DNA from: Microbacterium sp. VKM Ac-2923
Lineage (GTDB): Bacteria; Actinomycetota; Actinomycetes; Actinomycetales; Microbacteriaceae
DNA length: 64,000 bases
Reading direction: 5' to 3'
Assembly: GCF_022815605.1 (NCBI RefSeq)
Contig: NZ_JALGRP010000007.1
Span: 154,940 to 218,939, forward strand
Shown: piece by piece, positions 15,672-24,165 of the stretch
Position numbering within the stretch: the stretch's first letter is position 1
Layout of the letters: every line of letters starts with the position of its first letter
Made by a program: the position numbers and the translations under genes
The notes under the pieces: generated by a model
The model's input: the letters and a program-made list of their open reading frames with translations, nothing else
Databases searched by the model: none
What the model was told of the DNA's origin: nothing

Positions 15672-17780
15672 GTGGAGACCTTCAAACGGACGCCGTTGCA
15701 GCTGTTCAACCTTCCGCAGCACTTCTTCATCCCGCTCTTCCAACGTCCTTACGTGTGGCGCGAGGAGGAGCAGTGGGCTCCGCTGTGGAGCGACATTCGC
15801 CGGATCGCCGAACGCCGCATCGACGATCCGCGGTCGACGGCTACTCACTTCCTCGGGGCCGTGGTGCTGCAGAGCCACCAAGCGCGCGTCGGTCGTCTTG
15901 CCACGTGGAACGTCATCGATGGGCAACAGCGGCTCACCACGCTGCAGCTTCTGGCTGACGCAACTTCGGCGATCTTGGCCGACGCAGGCGACCTGCGGCT
16001 TGCCGCTCAGCTCGAGCGGCTCACTCATAACGACGACATCTTCGTTGAAGAGGGCGGCAGCCGCCTCAAGGTGCGTCACCTAAACAAGGACAGAGCCGCG
16101 TTCGACGAGGTGATGACGGCGGAACCGCCGGTCGACCACCGCAGCCTCGTCCACCACGAATCGCAGATCGTTCTCGCGCACGCATATTTCTCGCGCGTGG
16201 TCGAACAGTGGCTCGGGGCTGCGGACTCCGACGACTTCTCCGCCAAGGCTAAGGAACTCGCGACGGTGCTCGTTGATGGTCTGCAATTGGTTTCGATCGA
16301 GCTCGAGGCATCCGAGAACTCGCAGGAGATCTTCGAGACCCTCAACGCCCGCGGCACCCCTTTGACCGCCGCAGACCTCGTGCGCAACTTCGTCTTCCAG
16401 CTGTTGGGCGAGCAGGGCGACGACATGGCGAAGGCCTACGACGAGGACTGGCCATTCGAGACGAAGTTCTGGTCCAAGGAGGTGAGCGTTGGTCGCAACC
16501 TGCTGAGTCGCAGCTCCGTGTTCCTGAATCAGTGGCTCGTCGCACGTACCGGCGAGGACGTCAGCCCGCAGTCGACCTTCACCCGCTTCAAGTCGTATGT
16601 GGAGTTGGAGAGCTCAGCGTCGATGGCCGAACTCTTGCGAGCCATCAAGGCGCAGGCCGCGCAGTACGAGTCTTGGACCGAAGCCGCCGGCCGGCCAGGT
16701 GGAAGCCTGACCCGCACGGAGATGGCGGTTTACCGTATGCAGGCGGCAGGCGTAGAGGTTTTGAAGCCCTTGCTCATCTGGTTGCACGAACCGAGCCGTG
16801 GGCTGTTGGAGAAGACGATCGACGCGATACTCAACGCCGCAGAGAGCTGGATGGTCCGCCGGCAACTCCTGCGCCTGACTGGAAGCGATCTTGGGCGAAT
16901 AGTCACCGACGTCATAGCCGCCAACTCCGAGGCATCCGAGACCGAGCTCGTTGATCGCGTCGTGAGCCAGCTCGCGAGACTCAATGTCACGAGCACCTAC
17001 TGGCCAGGCGACGAGGAGATCCGCCAGACGCTCGCCACAGAGTCCGCGTACACGCGCTTCCAGCGCGGACGGCTTCGGATGATCCTTGAGGCGGCGGAGG
17101 ACGAGTATCGCCGAGCGACGGGTCAGCCGCAGATTGAGCGGCTGGGATATCCGATCGAACATCTCTTGCCCCGGGCGTGGGCGGAGACCTGGCCAATCGC
17201 AGGCCGGGACGAGGCTGAAGAGCGTCAGGCTCACGTGCACCGGTTAGGCAACCTCACGCTGTTGACTCGATCCCTCAATTCGAAGGTGTCGAATAGTGCT
17301 TGGCCGGCCAAGCGGTCAGCTCTGCAGGATCACAACACCATCACGCTCACCGGCCGGGTCATCAAGCGGACTGAGACCGAGCCCTGGGACGAAGAGCTCA
17401 TCGATGAGCGGACAAACGATCTCATCGAGACTCTTCTGCGGGTCTGGCCGGTTCCCGAGGGGCATCACGGAAAGGTGGTAGACCCGCAGACGAAAGCCGG
17501 CGACTGGGTCGAGCTGAAGCACTTGATCGAGGGTGGAATGCTCGCCGCGGACGAGAGCATCGTCGCGACGCATCGCGACTTCAAGGGGCGCGAGGCGACG
17601 GTCACTGCTGACGGCGCGATCCTGCTCGACGGTAAGCGCTACACATCGCCGTCCGCAGCGGGATTCGCCCTGCGTCGGAAGGCCACAAACGGGTGGTACT
17701 TCTGGGCCGTGCGGGACGGGCGTCGGCTTCGGGATGTACGGGCGGAGTTCCAGAACTCGATGCCGGCGGACATCGGCTAA
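15672..17780 (+). CDS. GmrSD-like DUF262/DUF1524 nuclease with C-terminal RAMA-like domain
   Basis: About 702 residues from the GTG at 15672, chosen because DUF262 proteins normally begin just before the IPLFQRPYVW motif (here residues ~18-28). The DUF262 NTPase-like domain has IDGQQRLTTLQLL near 83 and NARGTPLTAADLVRNF. The DUF1524 His-Asn nuclease part has YPIEHLLPRAW near 493 and RLGNLTLLT. A final ~60-residue unit (GREATVTADGAILLDG, YTSPSAA, GWYFW) looks like a RAMA/DUF4357 domain, a type predicted to read modified DNA. GmrSD enzymes are type IV restriction enzymes acting on modified phage DNA. Its place beside DISARM supports a defence role; the actual substrate is unknown. Confidence 0.87.
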   Translation: METFKRTPLQLFNLPQHFFIPLFQRPYVWREEEQWAPLWSDIRRIAERRIDDPRSTATHFLGAVVLQSHQARVGRLATWNVIDGQQRLTTLQLLADATSAILADAGDLRLAAQLERLTHNDDIFVEEGGSRLKVRHLNKDRAAFDEVMTAEPPVDHRSLVHHESQIVLAHAYFSRVVEQWLGAADSDDFSAKAKELATVLVDGLQLVSIELEASENSQEIFETLNARGTPLTAADLVRNFVFQLLGEQGDDMAKAYDEDWPFETKFWSKEVSVGRNLLSRSSVFLNQWLVARTGEDVSPQSTFTRFKSYVELESSASMAELLRAIKAQAAQYESWTEAAGRPGGSLTRTEMAVYRMQAAGVEVLKPLLIWLHEPSRGLLEKTIDAILNAAESWMVRRQLLRLTGSDLGRIVTDVIAANSEASETELVDRVVSQLARLNVTSTYWPGDEEIRQTLATESAYTRFQRGRLRMILEAAEDEYRRATGQPQIERLGYPIEHLLPRAWAETWPIAGRDEAEERQAHVHRLGNLTLLTRSLNSKVSNSAWPAKRSALQDHNTITLTGRVIKRTETEPWDEELIDERTNDLIETLLRVWPVPEGHHGKVVDPQTKAGDWVELKHLIEGGMLAADESIVATHRDFKGREATVTADGAILLDGKRYTSPSAAGFALRRKATNGWYFWAVRDGRRLRDVRAEFQNSMPADIG

Positions 17781-17918
17781 TTGTGATAGGACCGCGTAGG
17801 CGCGGGCTGACGATATTGGAGGCGGGCGCATCGAAGGAATTGCCCCTGGATTCAACGCCGAGCGATGCATGTCCACTTGAGATGAATGTGGGCCTCGGCC
17901 GAGTCGCTATGCCACGAA

Positions 17919-18389
17919 CTACCGAGGGCGAGCGGCTTTGAGCAGCTTGGCTACCTCAGGTGTCATCGAGTAGCGGACGCCGTCCCAGCCCCAGACGTAG
18001 TGCCAAGTGTCACGCCCGTTAGGTGTGCGATACATCGGTAAGCCGGCCCGACGAATCGACTTTCCCACACCGCCGAGAATGCCCGCGACGCCCGACTTAC
18101 CGTGAGGGTGTTGCGTAAGAGATGCGAGTTCATCGGGGCTGAGATGGACGGTCTGCTTGCGAGCGCCGTCGATTAGGTGTCTCAACACGAAGTAACCCAT
18201 CGGCGACAGTTCGCTCATGAGTCGGGATGCCAGCGCAGGCGCGTCATCGGTTTCAATCCAGGTCGGAACGGTGCCCGAGGGCAAGATCAGGGGCGCAGCG
18301 ACGTCGGGTGCTTCGACGATGAACTCGGCGAAACGGACGTAGAACTCCTCGACTCTGCTCGCGCGGACGTGGACGGTGATTGGGATCAT
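17919..18389 (-). CDS. Hypothetical protein, possibly winged-helix
   Basis: 156 residues, not recognised with confidence. The N-terminus (MIPITVHVRASRVEEFYVRF) looks like a short beta-rich segment. The middle (GYFVLRHLIDG, then LSPDELASL) and the GVAGILGGVGKSIRRAGLP stretch resemble the winged-helix-like half of small actinobacterial DUF6416-type proteins. The C-terminus has YRMTPEVA-like repeats of a two-strand unit. It has no signal peptide or membrane segment. It is convergent with the nuclease gene and shares no operon with neighbours. Confidence 0.65.
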   Translation of the reverse strand: MIPITVHVRASRVEEFYVRFAEFIVEAPDVAAPLILPSGTVPTWIETDDAPALASRLMSELSPMGYFVLRHLIDGARKQTVHLSPDELASLTQHPHGKSGVAGILGGVGKSIRRAGLPMYRTPNGRDTWHYVWGWDGVRYSMTPEVAKLLKAARPR

Positions 18390-18500
18390 GGGATGCTCCA
18401 GCTAGCTTCTGAGGTATCTTGCGCCACAGCTTGGCACGGGTGGGTGGTAAGCGCAAGGTAGCTCACAAGACAGCTCGATCGACAGTTGGCCGGCGGGGTT

Positions 18501-18902
18501 GTCATTGGAGGTCTCGACCGGGACGACTGGCGGCTGTTCTCCGCTGACCGGGTGCGCCCTCGCGTGCCGCACGGTGCGCCCTTCGTGCCGAGAGTGGTGC
18601 CGGGCGGCGACGTCGACGCGTTCGTCTCGGCGCGGTTCAGGGGACCGGCCACGAACGAGTGGCCCTGTCGGGGGACGGTGCTCCTGCACGCCCCTGCCCG
18701 CGACGTGCTGCCCTCCGCGGGCGACGGCACCGTCACCGCTGTCGACGATGAGCTGTGAACTCTCGAGGTCGGGTCGTGGTCGTGGGGCGCGCTCGCCGCG
18801 TCGTTCGGGCGGTTCGAGGTAGCGATGGAGGTGGTGGGGCCGGCGGAGTTGACAGCGGCGTTCGCGGTGCAGGCGGGGCGGTTTGCGCGGGCAGGAAGCT
18901 GA
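18501..18902 (+). pseudogene. Decayed C-terminal fragment of a WYL-domain transcriptional regulator
   Basis: One frame encodes the C-terminal half of a YafY/WYL-type regulator: LDRDDWRLFSADRVRP, GGDVDAFVSARFRG, WPCRGTVLLHAPA, then after an in-frame TGA (18756-18758) TLEVGSWSWGALAASFGRF and the final helix ending at 18902. The N-terminal helix-turn-helix and first part of the WYL domain are absent. The frame is kept across the TGA, so the break is a nonsense change plus a 5' deletion. The similarity is judged from memory of the family. Confidence 0.65.
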
Positions 18903-19046
18903 GGCTGCGGCGAATCCGTCGCACCGAGTTGCACACACAATGCCGCGCGGAGATGGCTATGAGATGCTCGCATTTACCTAGAACGAGCAAGGGGAGCTGC
19001 CAGTGGAGATCTCGGTGTCAATGAAACACGACACGGCGTACGCCCG

Positions 19047-20396
19047 ATGAGCGGCGTCGAGGCAGATGACGAAGAATTCGGCGAGATCGAGGTCGTCGGC
19101 GACGGCGAGGGTCTCGTGTTCGTGGGTGATCCCGAGCAGGTCGCGAAGTTCGTGGCGTCAGTTGGTTTGCCGTCAACGTCATTCGATGTGAGCAAACTGG
19201 CTCCGGCAGCCTCGGTGGGAGGTGCCGTCCTAAACGCCGCCTCGAGTGTGTCCGCCAATGCGGGCCGTTGGATGAAGCTTACGGAGGAGTCGGCTCGCGC
19301 TGCTCAAGTGCTGCCCCTCGTGAAGAACTCGACCACGCACTTCGTGCACGCGACCACCCGCGGTCCCAGTGGCCAGTTCGCAAAGAACCTGCAATTCGTC
19401 GCAAAGCCGGGCGCGTTCCTCACCAACCCCGCGATTCTCTCCGGGGTAGGCGGGCTCATGGCGCAGTACGCCATGCAGCAGACGATGGACGAGATCACCG
19501 ACTACCTGGCCAAAATCGACGCGAAGGTCGACGATGTCCTCCGTGCTCAGAAGGATGCAATCCTCTCCGAGATGATTGGCGTGGAGATGCTCATCGACGA
19601 GGCCCTCGTGGTCCGAGACACGGTCGGACACGTCTCGGCGGTCACGTGGTCAAAAATCCAGGGGGAGGCGTCCACGATCGCGCGAACGCAGGCCTACGCT
19701 CTGCGGCAGCTTGACGCTGTCGCAGAGAAGGTCGAACGAACGGCGAAAATCGGCGAGCTGGCCGATCTTACGAAGGACGCGCAGTCTTCCGTGAACGAGT
19801 GGCTGAGTGTGATCGCGAGGTGTTTCCAACTGCAGGAAGCCCTCGGCGTGCTCGAACTCGATCGGGTCCTTACCGCCAGCCCAGCGGAGATCGACGACCA
19901 CCGTTTGGCTCTTCAAACTGCGCGGAACCGTCGACGCGAGGTCATCTTCCGCGCTACCCATTCGTTGCTGTCCAGGATGGATGCCGGCGCGGAGCGCGCA
20001 AACACCAAGGTTCTTCTGAACCCTTTCTCGGCGGGAGCGGTCGTCCGCGCGCGAAACGAGATCGCCGAAGGTGTCAGCGAATTCCACATCCGTCTCGGTC
20101 TCGTCGAAGATGCGAGTTCGGTCGAGGCCCGCAGCTGGGTCGCTGCCGCGGTAGACGTCCGCGATGACGTCTTCGAAGCGGGTGCGGACGGTGCGCAGGC
20201 TGTCAGCCGCTTCAGTGAGGACGTTCTCGAGAACGCGCGGTCGACGGCGGGCAGATTTGCAGAGAAGCTTGCAAGGCGGCTGCAGAGGGAGGATGACGCC
20301 CCCTCAGGTCGTGGAGAGCGCCCTCCAGCGGCGCAGCCCGAAATCGCCGCGCCCGCTTATCCAGACGTAAGTGACGCAACGGACAAAGCTCCATGA
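19047..20396 (+). CDS. Hypothetical coiled-coil protein
   Basis: 449 residues, no function recognised. The N-terminus is acidic. A small Gly/Ala-rich hydrophobic stretch near 140 (NPAILSGVGGLMAQYAM) could touch a membrane. It is followed by long amphipathic helices (DEITDYLAKIDAKVDDVLRA and onward), which look coiled-coil through residue ~260 and again near 390-420. The C-terminus is Pro/Ala-rich and probably disordered. Its stop overlaps the start of the DHFR-like gene by four bases (ATGA), so the two are probably co-translated. Its position next to a defence island makes a defence role possible but unproven. Confidence 0.75.
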   Translation: MSGVEADDEEFGEIEVVGDGEGLVFVGDPEQVAKFVASVGLPSTSFDVSKLAPAASVGGAVLNAASSVSANAGRWMKLTEESARAAQVLPLVKNSTTHFVHATTRGPSGQFAKNLQFVAKPGAFLTNPAILSGVGGLMAQYAMQQTMDEITDYLAKIDAKVDDVLRAQKDAILSEMIGVEMLIDEALVVRDTVGHVSAVTWSKIQGEASTIARTQAYALRQLDAVAEKVERTAKIGELADLTKDAQSSVNEWLSVIARCFQLQEALGVLELDRVLTASPAEIDDHRLALQTARNRRREVIFRATHSLLSRMDAGAERANTKVLLNPFSAGAVVRARNEIAEGVSEFHIRLGLVEDASSVEARSWVAAAVDVRDDVFEAGADGAQAVSRFSEDVLENARSTAGRFAEKLARRLQREDDAPSGRGERPPAAQPEIAAPAYPDVSDATDKAP

Positions 20397-20950
20397 CCCA
20401 GCCCCTCCGCTACGCCATCAACGTCACCCTTGACGGCTGCTGCTCGCACGAAGCGGGCCTGCCGCCGGATGCCGAGTCCATGGCGTTCTGGACCGACGAG
20501 CTGCGCCGCTCCGACACGCTCCTCTATGGGCGGGCCACCTACGAGCTGATGGAGGGCGCGTGGCGTCGACCGTTGTCGGGGGAGTGGCCGGACTGGATGG
20601 ATGCCAGCGAGGTCGCGTTCTCGGAGGTTATGGACCCGATGCGGAAGGTCGTGGCATCCGGAACCCTCGACGCGGTCGACTGGAACGCCGAACTGATCAG
20701 CGGCGATGTAGTCGAGGCTGTCCGGGCCGTGAAAGAGCGGCCCGGGCGGGGGATCGCGCTGGGGGGCGTCGCGCTGCCGGCGATGCTCGCGGGGCACGGG
20801 CTCATCGATGAGTACACGTTCGTCGTGCATCCCGTGATCGCCGGGCGGGGACCGCGACTGCTCGACAGCGTGGACCTGAAGCTCGAGCTGATCGAGCGGC
20901 GGGAGTTCCGCTCGGGTGCCGTCGCGCAGCGCTACCGGCCCGTCGCATAG
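20393..20950 (+). CDS. Dihydrofolate reductase-family protein (RibD C-terminal domain)
   Basis: 185 residues with the RibD/DHFR-like reductase fold. It opens with the strand RYAINVTLDG, then LRRSDTLLYGRATYELM (substrate/cofactor loop), a GRGIALGGVALPAMLAG nucleotide-binding segment, and DEYTFVVHPVIAGRGPRLL. Members of this family are NADPH-dependent reductases of mostly unknown substrate and are common as single genes in actinobacteria. It overlaps the upstream hypothetical gene by four bases. A truncated relative lies at 21917-22174, so the gene was probably duplicated here. Confidence 0.85.
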   Translation: MTQPLRYAINVTLDGCCSHEAGLPPDAESMAFWTDELRRSDTLLYGRATYELMEGAWRRPLSGEWPDWMDASEVAFSEVMDPMRKVVASGTLDAVDWNAELISGDVVEAVRAVKERPGRGIALGGVALPAMLAGHGLIDEYTFVVHPVIAGRGPRLLDSVDLKLELIERREFRSGAVAQRYRPVA

Positions 20951-21264
20951 CCCGGGGCCCCGCGCGAGCTAACTGCGCGAGGCGCTGGCATCCGGATCTC
21001 AGTCCTGGAGGAACGGGCGATCCGTGTCGCTGCGTGGCCCGGTACCGCGTGTCCCCGGACGAAGTGTCGGATGCCGGGGATGAACGGTCGGGCGCGACCG
21101 CGGCGGCGACGCGAGGATCGGAACATGACCACGACCGCACCTGTTCCGCTCGCTCCGACGGCCTCGATGAGGCACGACGGGCTCATCGTCGTGGTGCTGC
21201 TGAGCTTTTAGTGGTTTACGTCATCAACGTGCAGCAGTAGGTCTTGGTCATACAGAATCCAGCT
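20951..21264. other. Intergenic remnants of an OYE reductase end and a transporter start
   Basis: 314 bp without an intact gene. On the minus strand, stop codon at 20999-21001, a short frame reads RGTGPRSDTDRPFLQD, which matches the C-terminus of old-yellow-enzyme reductases (compare YTDYPFLQG at 30294-31370). On the plus strand, 21125-21211 encodes MTTTAPVP..., MRHDGLIVVVLLSF and then stops; this looks like the first membrane helix of an MFS drug transporter. Both are too short to be functional. Confidence 0.45.
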
Positions 21265-21879
21265 ATGAAGAAGAAGCGAGAGGCCGCGGAGGCGGACGCG
21301 ACTCCCATGAAGTCGGCGGAGTTCGGTGTCGTAATAGCTGGGCTGAGCAACGCGATGATCTCGAACTGGATCGTCGCTGGCGTCGTGTTCGCGATGGCCG
21401 CAGCGATAGGCATCGTCGGCTTCTTCCAGCTGCCCGTGCTCACGGACCACAGCGTTGCGGAGCTGAAAGAAAATGAGGGGAACATCGTTCTGGGAGTCTT
21501 CGTCATCCTCCGCGCCACCGCGTTTGCTGGAGCCCTGGTGGCACTGTTTTGGGGGATGTTGAATCTGGCTCGCGCGGCACTCGATCAAGCGACGCGCTAT
21601 CAGAAGCGGTTGATGGCAGCGCATTTCATGCACTACGTCTTCGATGAGTATTCCGAACGGATCGGGCAGGACGGATTCACGCTGCAGGAGGTCATCAACG
21701 CGATCGATGCGTGGAGCAGCAACGTCGAATCCGCGTACACGAAAGTACGGTTCGGGAAGGGCGGCGCCGAGAACTGGAACGTCACCACCCCCGATGGCAG
21801 CCGCATCGCCTTTGGGCGCGAAGCCGTCAGGCACGTCCAACCCGCGTCGACTCCAGACAAGGCAACCGCCGCTCCATGA
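21265..21879 (+). CDS. Hypothetical membrane protein
   Basis: 204 residues from the ATG at 21265; an in-frame upstream GTG/ATG set would add seven residues. It has a Lys-rich N-terminus, two membrane helices (about residues 25-45 and 70-92), then a soluble C-terminal domain of ~110 residues beginning RYQKRLMAAHFMHYVFDEY. There is no recognised family and no signal peptide. It stands alone between a DHFR-like gene and a DHFR-like pseudogene. Confidence 0.65.
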   Translation: MKKKREAAEADATPMKSAEFGVVIAGLSNAMISNWIVAGVVFAMAAAIGIVGFFQLPVLTDHSVAELKENEGNIVLGVFVILRATAFAGALVALFWGMLNLARAALDQATRYQKRLMAAHFMHYVFDEYSERIGQDGFTLQEVINAIDAWSSNVESAYTKVRFGKGGAENWNVTTPDGSRIAFGREAVRHVQPASTPDKATAAP

Positions 21880-21916
21880 GCCATCATGTGGTCGTGGCGG
21901 CGGACCTTGGTTGACG

Positions 21917-22174
21917 GTGACTCACCCGATCCGCCATGACATCAACGCTACCTTCGACAGCTGCGTTCACCACGAAGCCGGGCTGTCGCCGGACGCCGAG
22001 TCCGTGACGTCCTGGGCCGACAAGGTCCGACGCTCCGACGCCCTGCTCTACGGGCGCGTCACCTACAAGATGATGCGGGACGCGTGGCGCCGGCCCGAGT
22101 CAGGGGCGTGGCCCGACTGGATGGATGCCGGTGACCTCCCGTTCGCCGGGTCATCGACGCGACGTCGAAGCGCG
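21917..22174 (+). pseudogene. N-terminal fragment of a second DHFR-family gene
   Basis: Begins with a GTG and reads VTHPIRHDINATFDSC, then LRR-like SDALLYGRVTYKMM and SGAWPDWMDAGDLPFA, closely matching the first ~75 residues of the intact protein at 20393-20950. A frameshift follows, with VIDATSK readable in the next frame, and then similarity stops. The matching C-terminal end is found 1.9 kb further right, beyond the hipBA genes. Confidence 0.75.
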
Positions 22175-22249
22175 GCGGCGCCCAGGCCGAGGACGACCTT
22201 GTCGGATCGGGGAATATCGGCCGGCATCCTGAAGTCGGCGGTGGAGTGG

Positions 22250-23575
22250 TCACGACCGCCGGTCCAGCTCCCGCCGCAGATGCTGTGTGCGCTCGCGGGC
22301 TCGATCGATCAGAGACTCAGCAAACTGTCGTTCCTCCCCGTTCAGGGAGGCCTCCTCGGCGGCAAGGCTCAGCGCCTCCGGCAACCCATCGACGTACGTC
22401 CGTGCGCGCGAGTACACCCAGTCCGCAGTGGCTTCTTGCCCCAAGATGCCGTTGAAGACACTCGCCTCGCGCACGATATGCCGAGGCTCGATCTCGAAGG
22501 TGCGATAACGGCCGTCGAATGACATCGCGAGCTTTGCTCTGCGATTGTTGATCTCGGGATACGCCAGTGCCGAGCCGAGGTCATAGAGAGGCGCAAGGCG
22601 AGGCCATCCTGTTCGAACCGCCGGCCAAAGCAACGCGTAGTTCTTCGCGTGAGCATCGGTTCCCAGCGCAACCCAGTTGAAGATCGTCGCGTCGAAGAAC
22701 CCCAGGGCGTGCATGGGGCCCGCGGGACCGAATCTGTCGATGATGAGCCGTGAGATCGCGGCGATGCCTGGGCCGCCCTCGTTCTGATACTTCGCAGTCG
22801 GGGGCGTGCCCGTTGCCTGCGCAAAGTCCTCCTGGTGCGCGCGGGCGATTGACGTTCCCTTAGCTTGCTCAGCGCGGCGATGCCGGTCGAACCGCTCGAC
22901 CACGATCGCGCTCTCGTCGTCGAAGTTCACCAGTCGGCTGCGTGCGACATCCATGTTCAGGTGATGCGCAGCGCGCATGGTCAGGTGCTCATTCAGATCG
23001 CCCCTGCGGAGCCCTGCCACGCCAGGCTTGACGATGTGCGTCGACGCGGCGCTCCCGGTCGCGAACCCCCAGGCGTCGGGGCCACGGACGAGGGTGAACT
23101 TGGACTGTGCTCCGGCGAGCGAGAAGTAGCCCCCCTCGTACCCCGTCGCCACCCACGCGGCAGGGTCGGCTCGCAGTTCGCGCAGATGTGACGCGATGAT
23201 CGCGTCATCGACCCACTCGATTTCGCCCGGTCCGTCGAGGACCGAATCGTCCCACTCAGCCGAGTCGATGAGCTGCACGGCGCCCGCCGCATCCCGTCCG
23301 ACGTTGGCAAGCAACCCCATCGGGTTTCGCGGGGAGACTCCGAACGTCCGACCCCACCGCGCCAGCACGTCGTCGTTGTCTGGCAGAAGGTTCCAGAGGA
23401 AGTTGCCGGGCGCGGTGCCCTCGTGTCGGCGTCGGCTCTTCGGCAACGACAGCGACAGTTCGAGGCGGCCGGCATCACGCTGCCAGGCGGGATCGAATTC
23501 CAGCGAGACGTCGCCACCGTCGCGCTGGGTGAACCAGCCGACGCGGCGCCCGTCCAGATACGCGGTGAGCCTCAC
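22250..23575 (-). CDS. hipA: HipA-family serine/threonine kinase toxin
   Basis: About 441 residues from the GTG at 23575, which overlaps the hipB stop as GTGA; the frame also extends 8 codons further upstream. HipA toxins phosphorylate a cytosolic target such as glutamyl-tRNA synthetase and slow growth; here the target is unknown. It has the N-terminal couple_hipA subdomain (LTAYLDGRRVGWF), the kinase glycine-rich region SLAGAQSKFTL, the HIVKPG lysine, the catalytic loop NWVALGTDAHAKN, and the metal-binding LYDLGSALAYP. Length is normal. It pairs with the overlapping antitoxin hipB. Confidence 0.9.
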   Translation of the reverse strand: MRLTAYLDGRRVGWFTQRDGGDVSLEFDPAWQRDAGRLELSLSLPKSRRRHEGTAPGNFLWNLLPDNDDVLARWGRTFGVSPRNPMGLLANVGRDAAGAVQLIDSAEWDDSVLDGPGEIEWVDDAIIASHLRELRADPAAWVATGYEGGYFSLAGAQSKFTLVRGPDAWGFATGSAASTHIVKPGVAGLRRGDLNEHLTMRAAHHLNMDVARSRLVNFDDESAIVVERFDRHRRAEQAKGTSIARAHQEDFAQATGTPPTAKYQNEGGPGIAAISRLIIDRFGPAGPMHALGFFDATIFNWVALGTDAHAKNYALLWPAVRTGWPRLAPLYDLGSALAYPEINNRRAKLAMSFDGRYRTFEIEPRHIVREASVFNGILGQEATADWVYSRARTYVDGLPEALSLAAEEASLNGEERQFAESLIDRARERTQHLRRELDRRS

Positions 23576-23877
23576 GGCTGCGCCCTCGGCTTGTCCCATG
23601 GGTCGACGACATCCATGAATATCGGATCCGAGTCGGTCTCGTCCTCCGCCGTGTCGACCTCGGCATAAAGATCAAGTGCATTGAGCACCGCCATCAGGCT
23701 GTCCACGCTCGCGCTTCCGGTGTGACCGGACTCGAACCGGACCACCCACTGGCGGGCACGCCCGATCCGCCGCGCCAGCTCCGCCTGGGTGAGTCCCAGG
23801 TCGGAGCGGCGGTCGCGGACGATGTTCCCCCAGTCGTGCGAGACGTTCACGAGCACCAGTAGCCCTCCCTTGCTCAC
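23572..23877 (-). CDS. hipB: HipB-like HTH antitoxin
   Basis: 101-residue XRE-type DNA-binding protein. Its helix-turn-helix spans LGLTQAELARRIGRARQWVVRFESG (residues ~27-51), followed by an acidic tail (DTAEDETDSD) that probably contacts HipA. It should neutralise HipA and repress its own operon. The first start is a GTG at 23877; an internal ATG or GTG near residue 8-11 is also possible. Direct repeats immediately upstream look like its operator. Confidence 0.86.
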   Translation of the reverse strand: MSKGGLLVLVNVSHDWGNIVRDRRSDLGLTQAELARRIGRARQWVVRFESGHTGSASVDSLMAVLNALDLYAEVDTAEDETDSDPIFMDVVDPWDKPRAQP

Positions 23878-23880
23878 GCC

Positions 23881-23922
23881 ATGTACGAGATCTCAGTCAC
23901 ATCCTTTGATGTACGAGAACTC
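23881..23922. promoter_or_regulatory. Candidate HipB operator: two direct repeats
   Basis: ATGTACGAGATCTC (23881-23894) and ATGTACGAGAACTC (23909-23922) differ at one base, start 28 bp apart, and begin 4 bp upstream of the hipB start. Each contains a perfect or near-perfect palindrome (GAGATCTC, GAGAACTC). Position and spacing suit a repressor that binds two sites on the same DNA face; HipB binding itself is inference. Confidence 0.55.
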
Positions 23923-24062
23923 TGACATGCGGCGACGTGTACGTCAACGCGTACACCGACAAATCCGGGCATGCCGTGGAGCGACAACTCGGCCCAGCTC
24001 GCCGCACCTCGCGACCTCCATTCTCCGTCTGTGCATATCGATCACGCAGGGGCGACCAGTAG

Positions 24063-24155
24063 CCGCGCCTGTTCGATGGCATCCGGGATCATGTACGGCT
24101 CGAGCTCATCGAGCGCCGGGAGTTCAACATGCGGCGCTACCGAGCAGTCTCGTAG
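24063..24155 (+). pseudogene. C-terminal fragment of the split DHFR-family gene
   Basis: In one frame this reads PRLFDGIRDHVRLELIERREF, NMRRYRAVS and stop. That corresponds to the last ~30 residues of the intact DHFR-family protein at 20393-20950 (PRLLDSVDLKLELIERREF). Together with 21917-22174 it shows that hipBA lies inside the remains of this gene. The central ~80 residues are missing. Confidence 0.7.
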
Positions 24156-24165
24156 CGCCAGCCCG

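Noticed and set aside
18402..18938. 178-codon minus-strand frame in the 18.4-19.0 kb gap
   Set aside because: Arg/Pro-rich low-complexity product; the plus strand instead carries a clear WYL-domain remnant.
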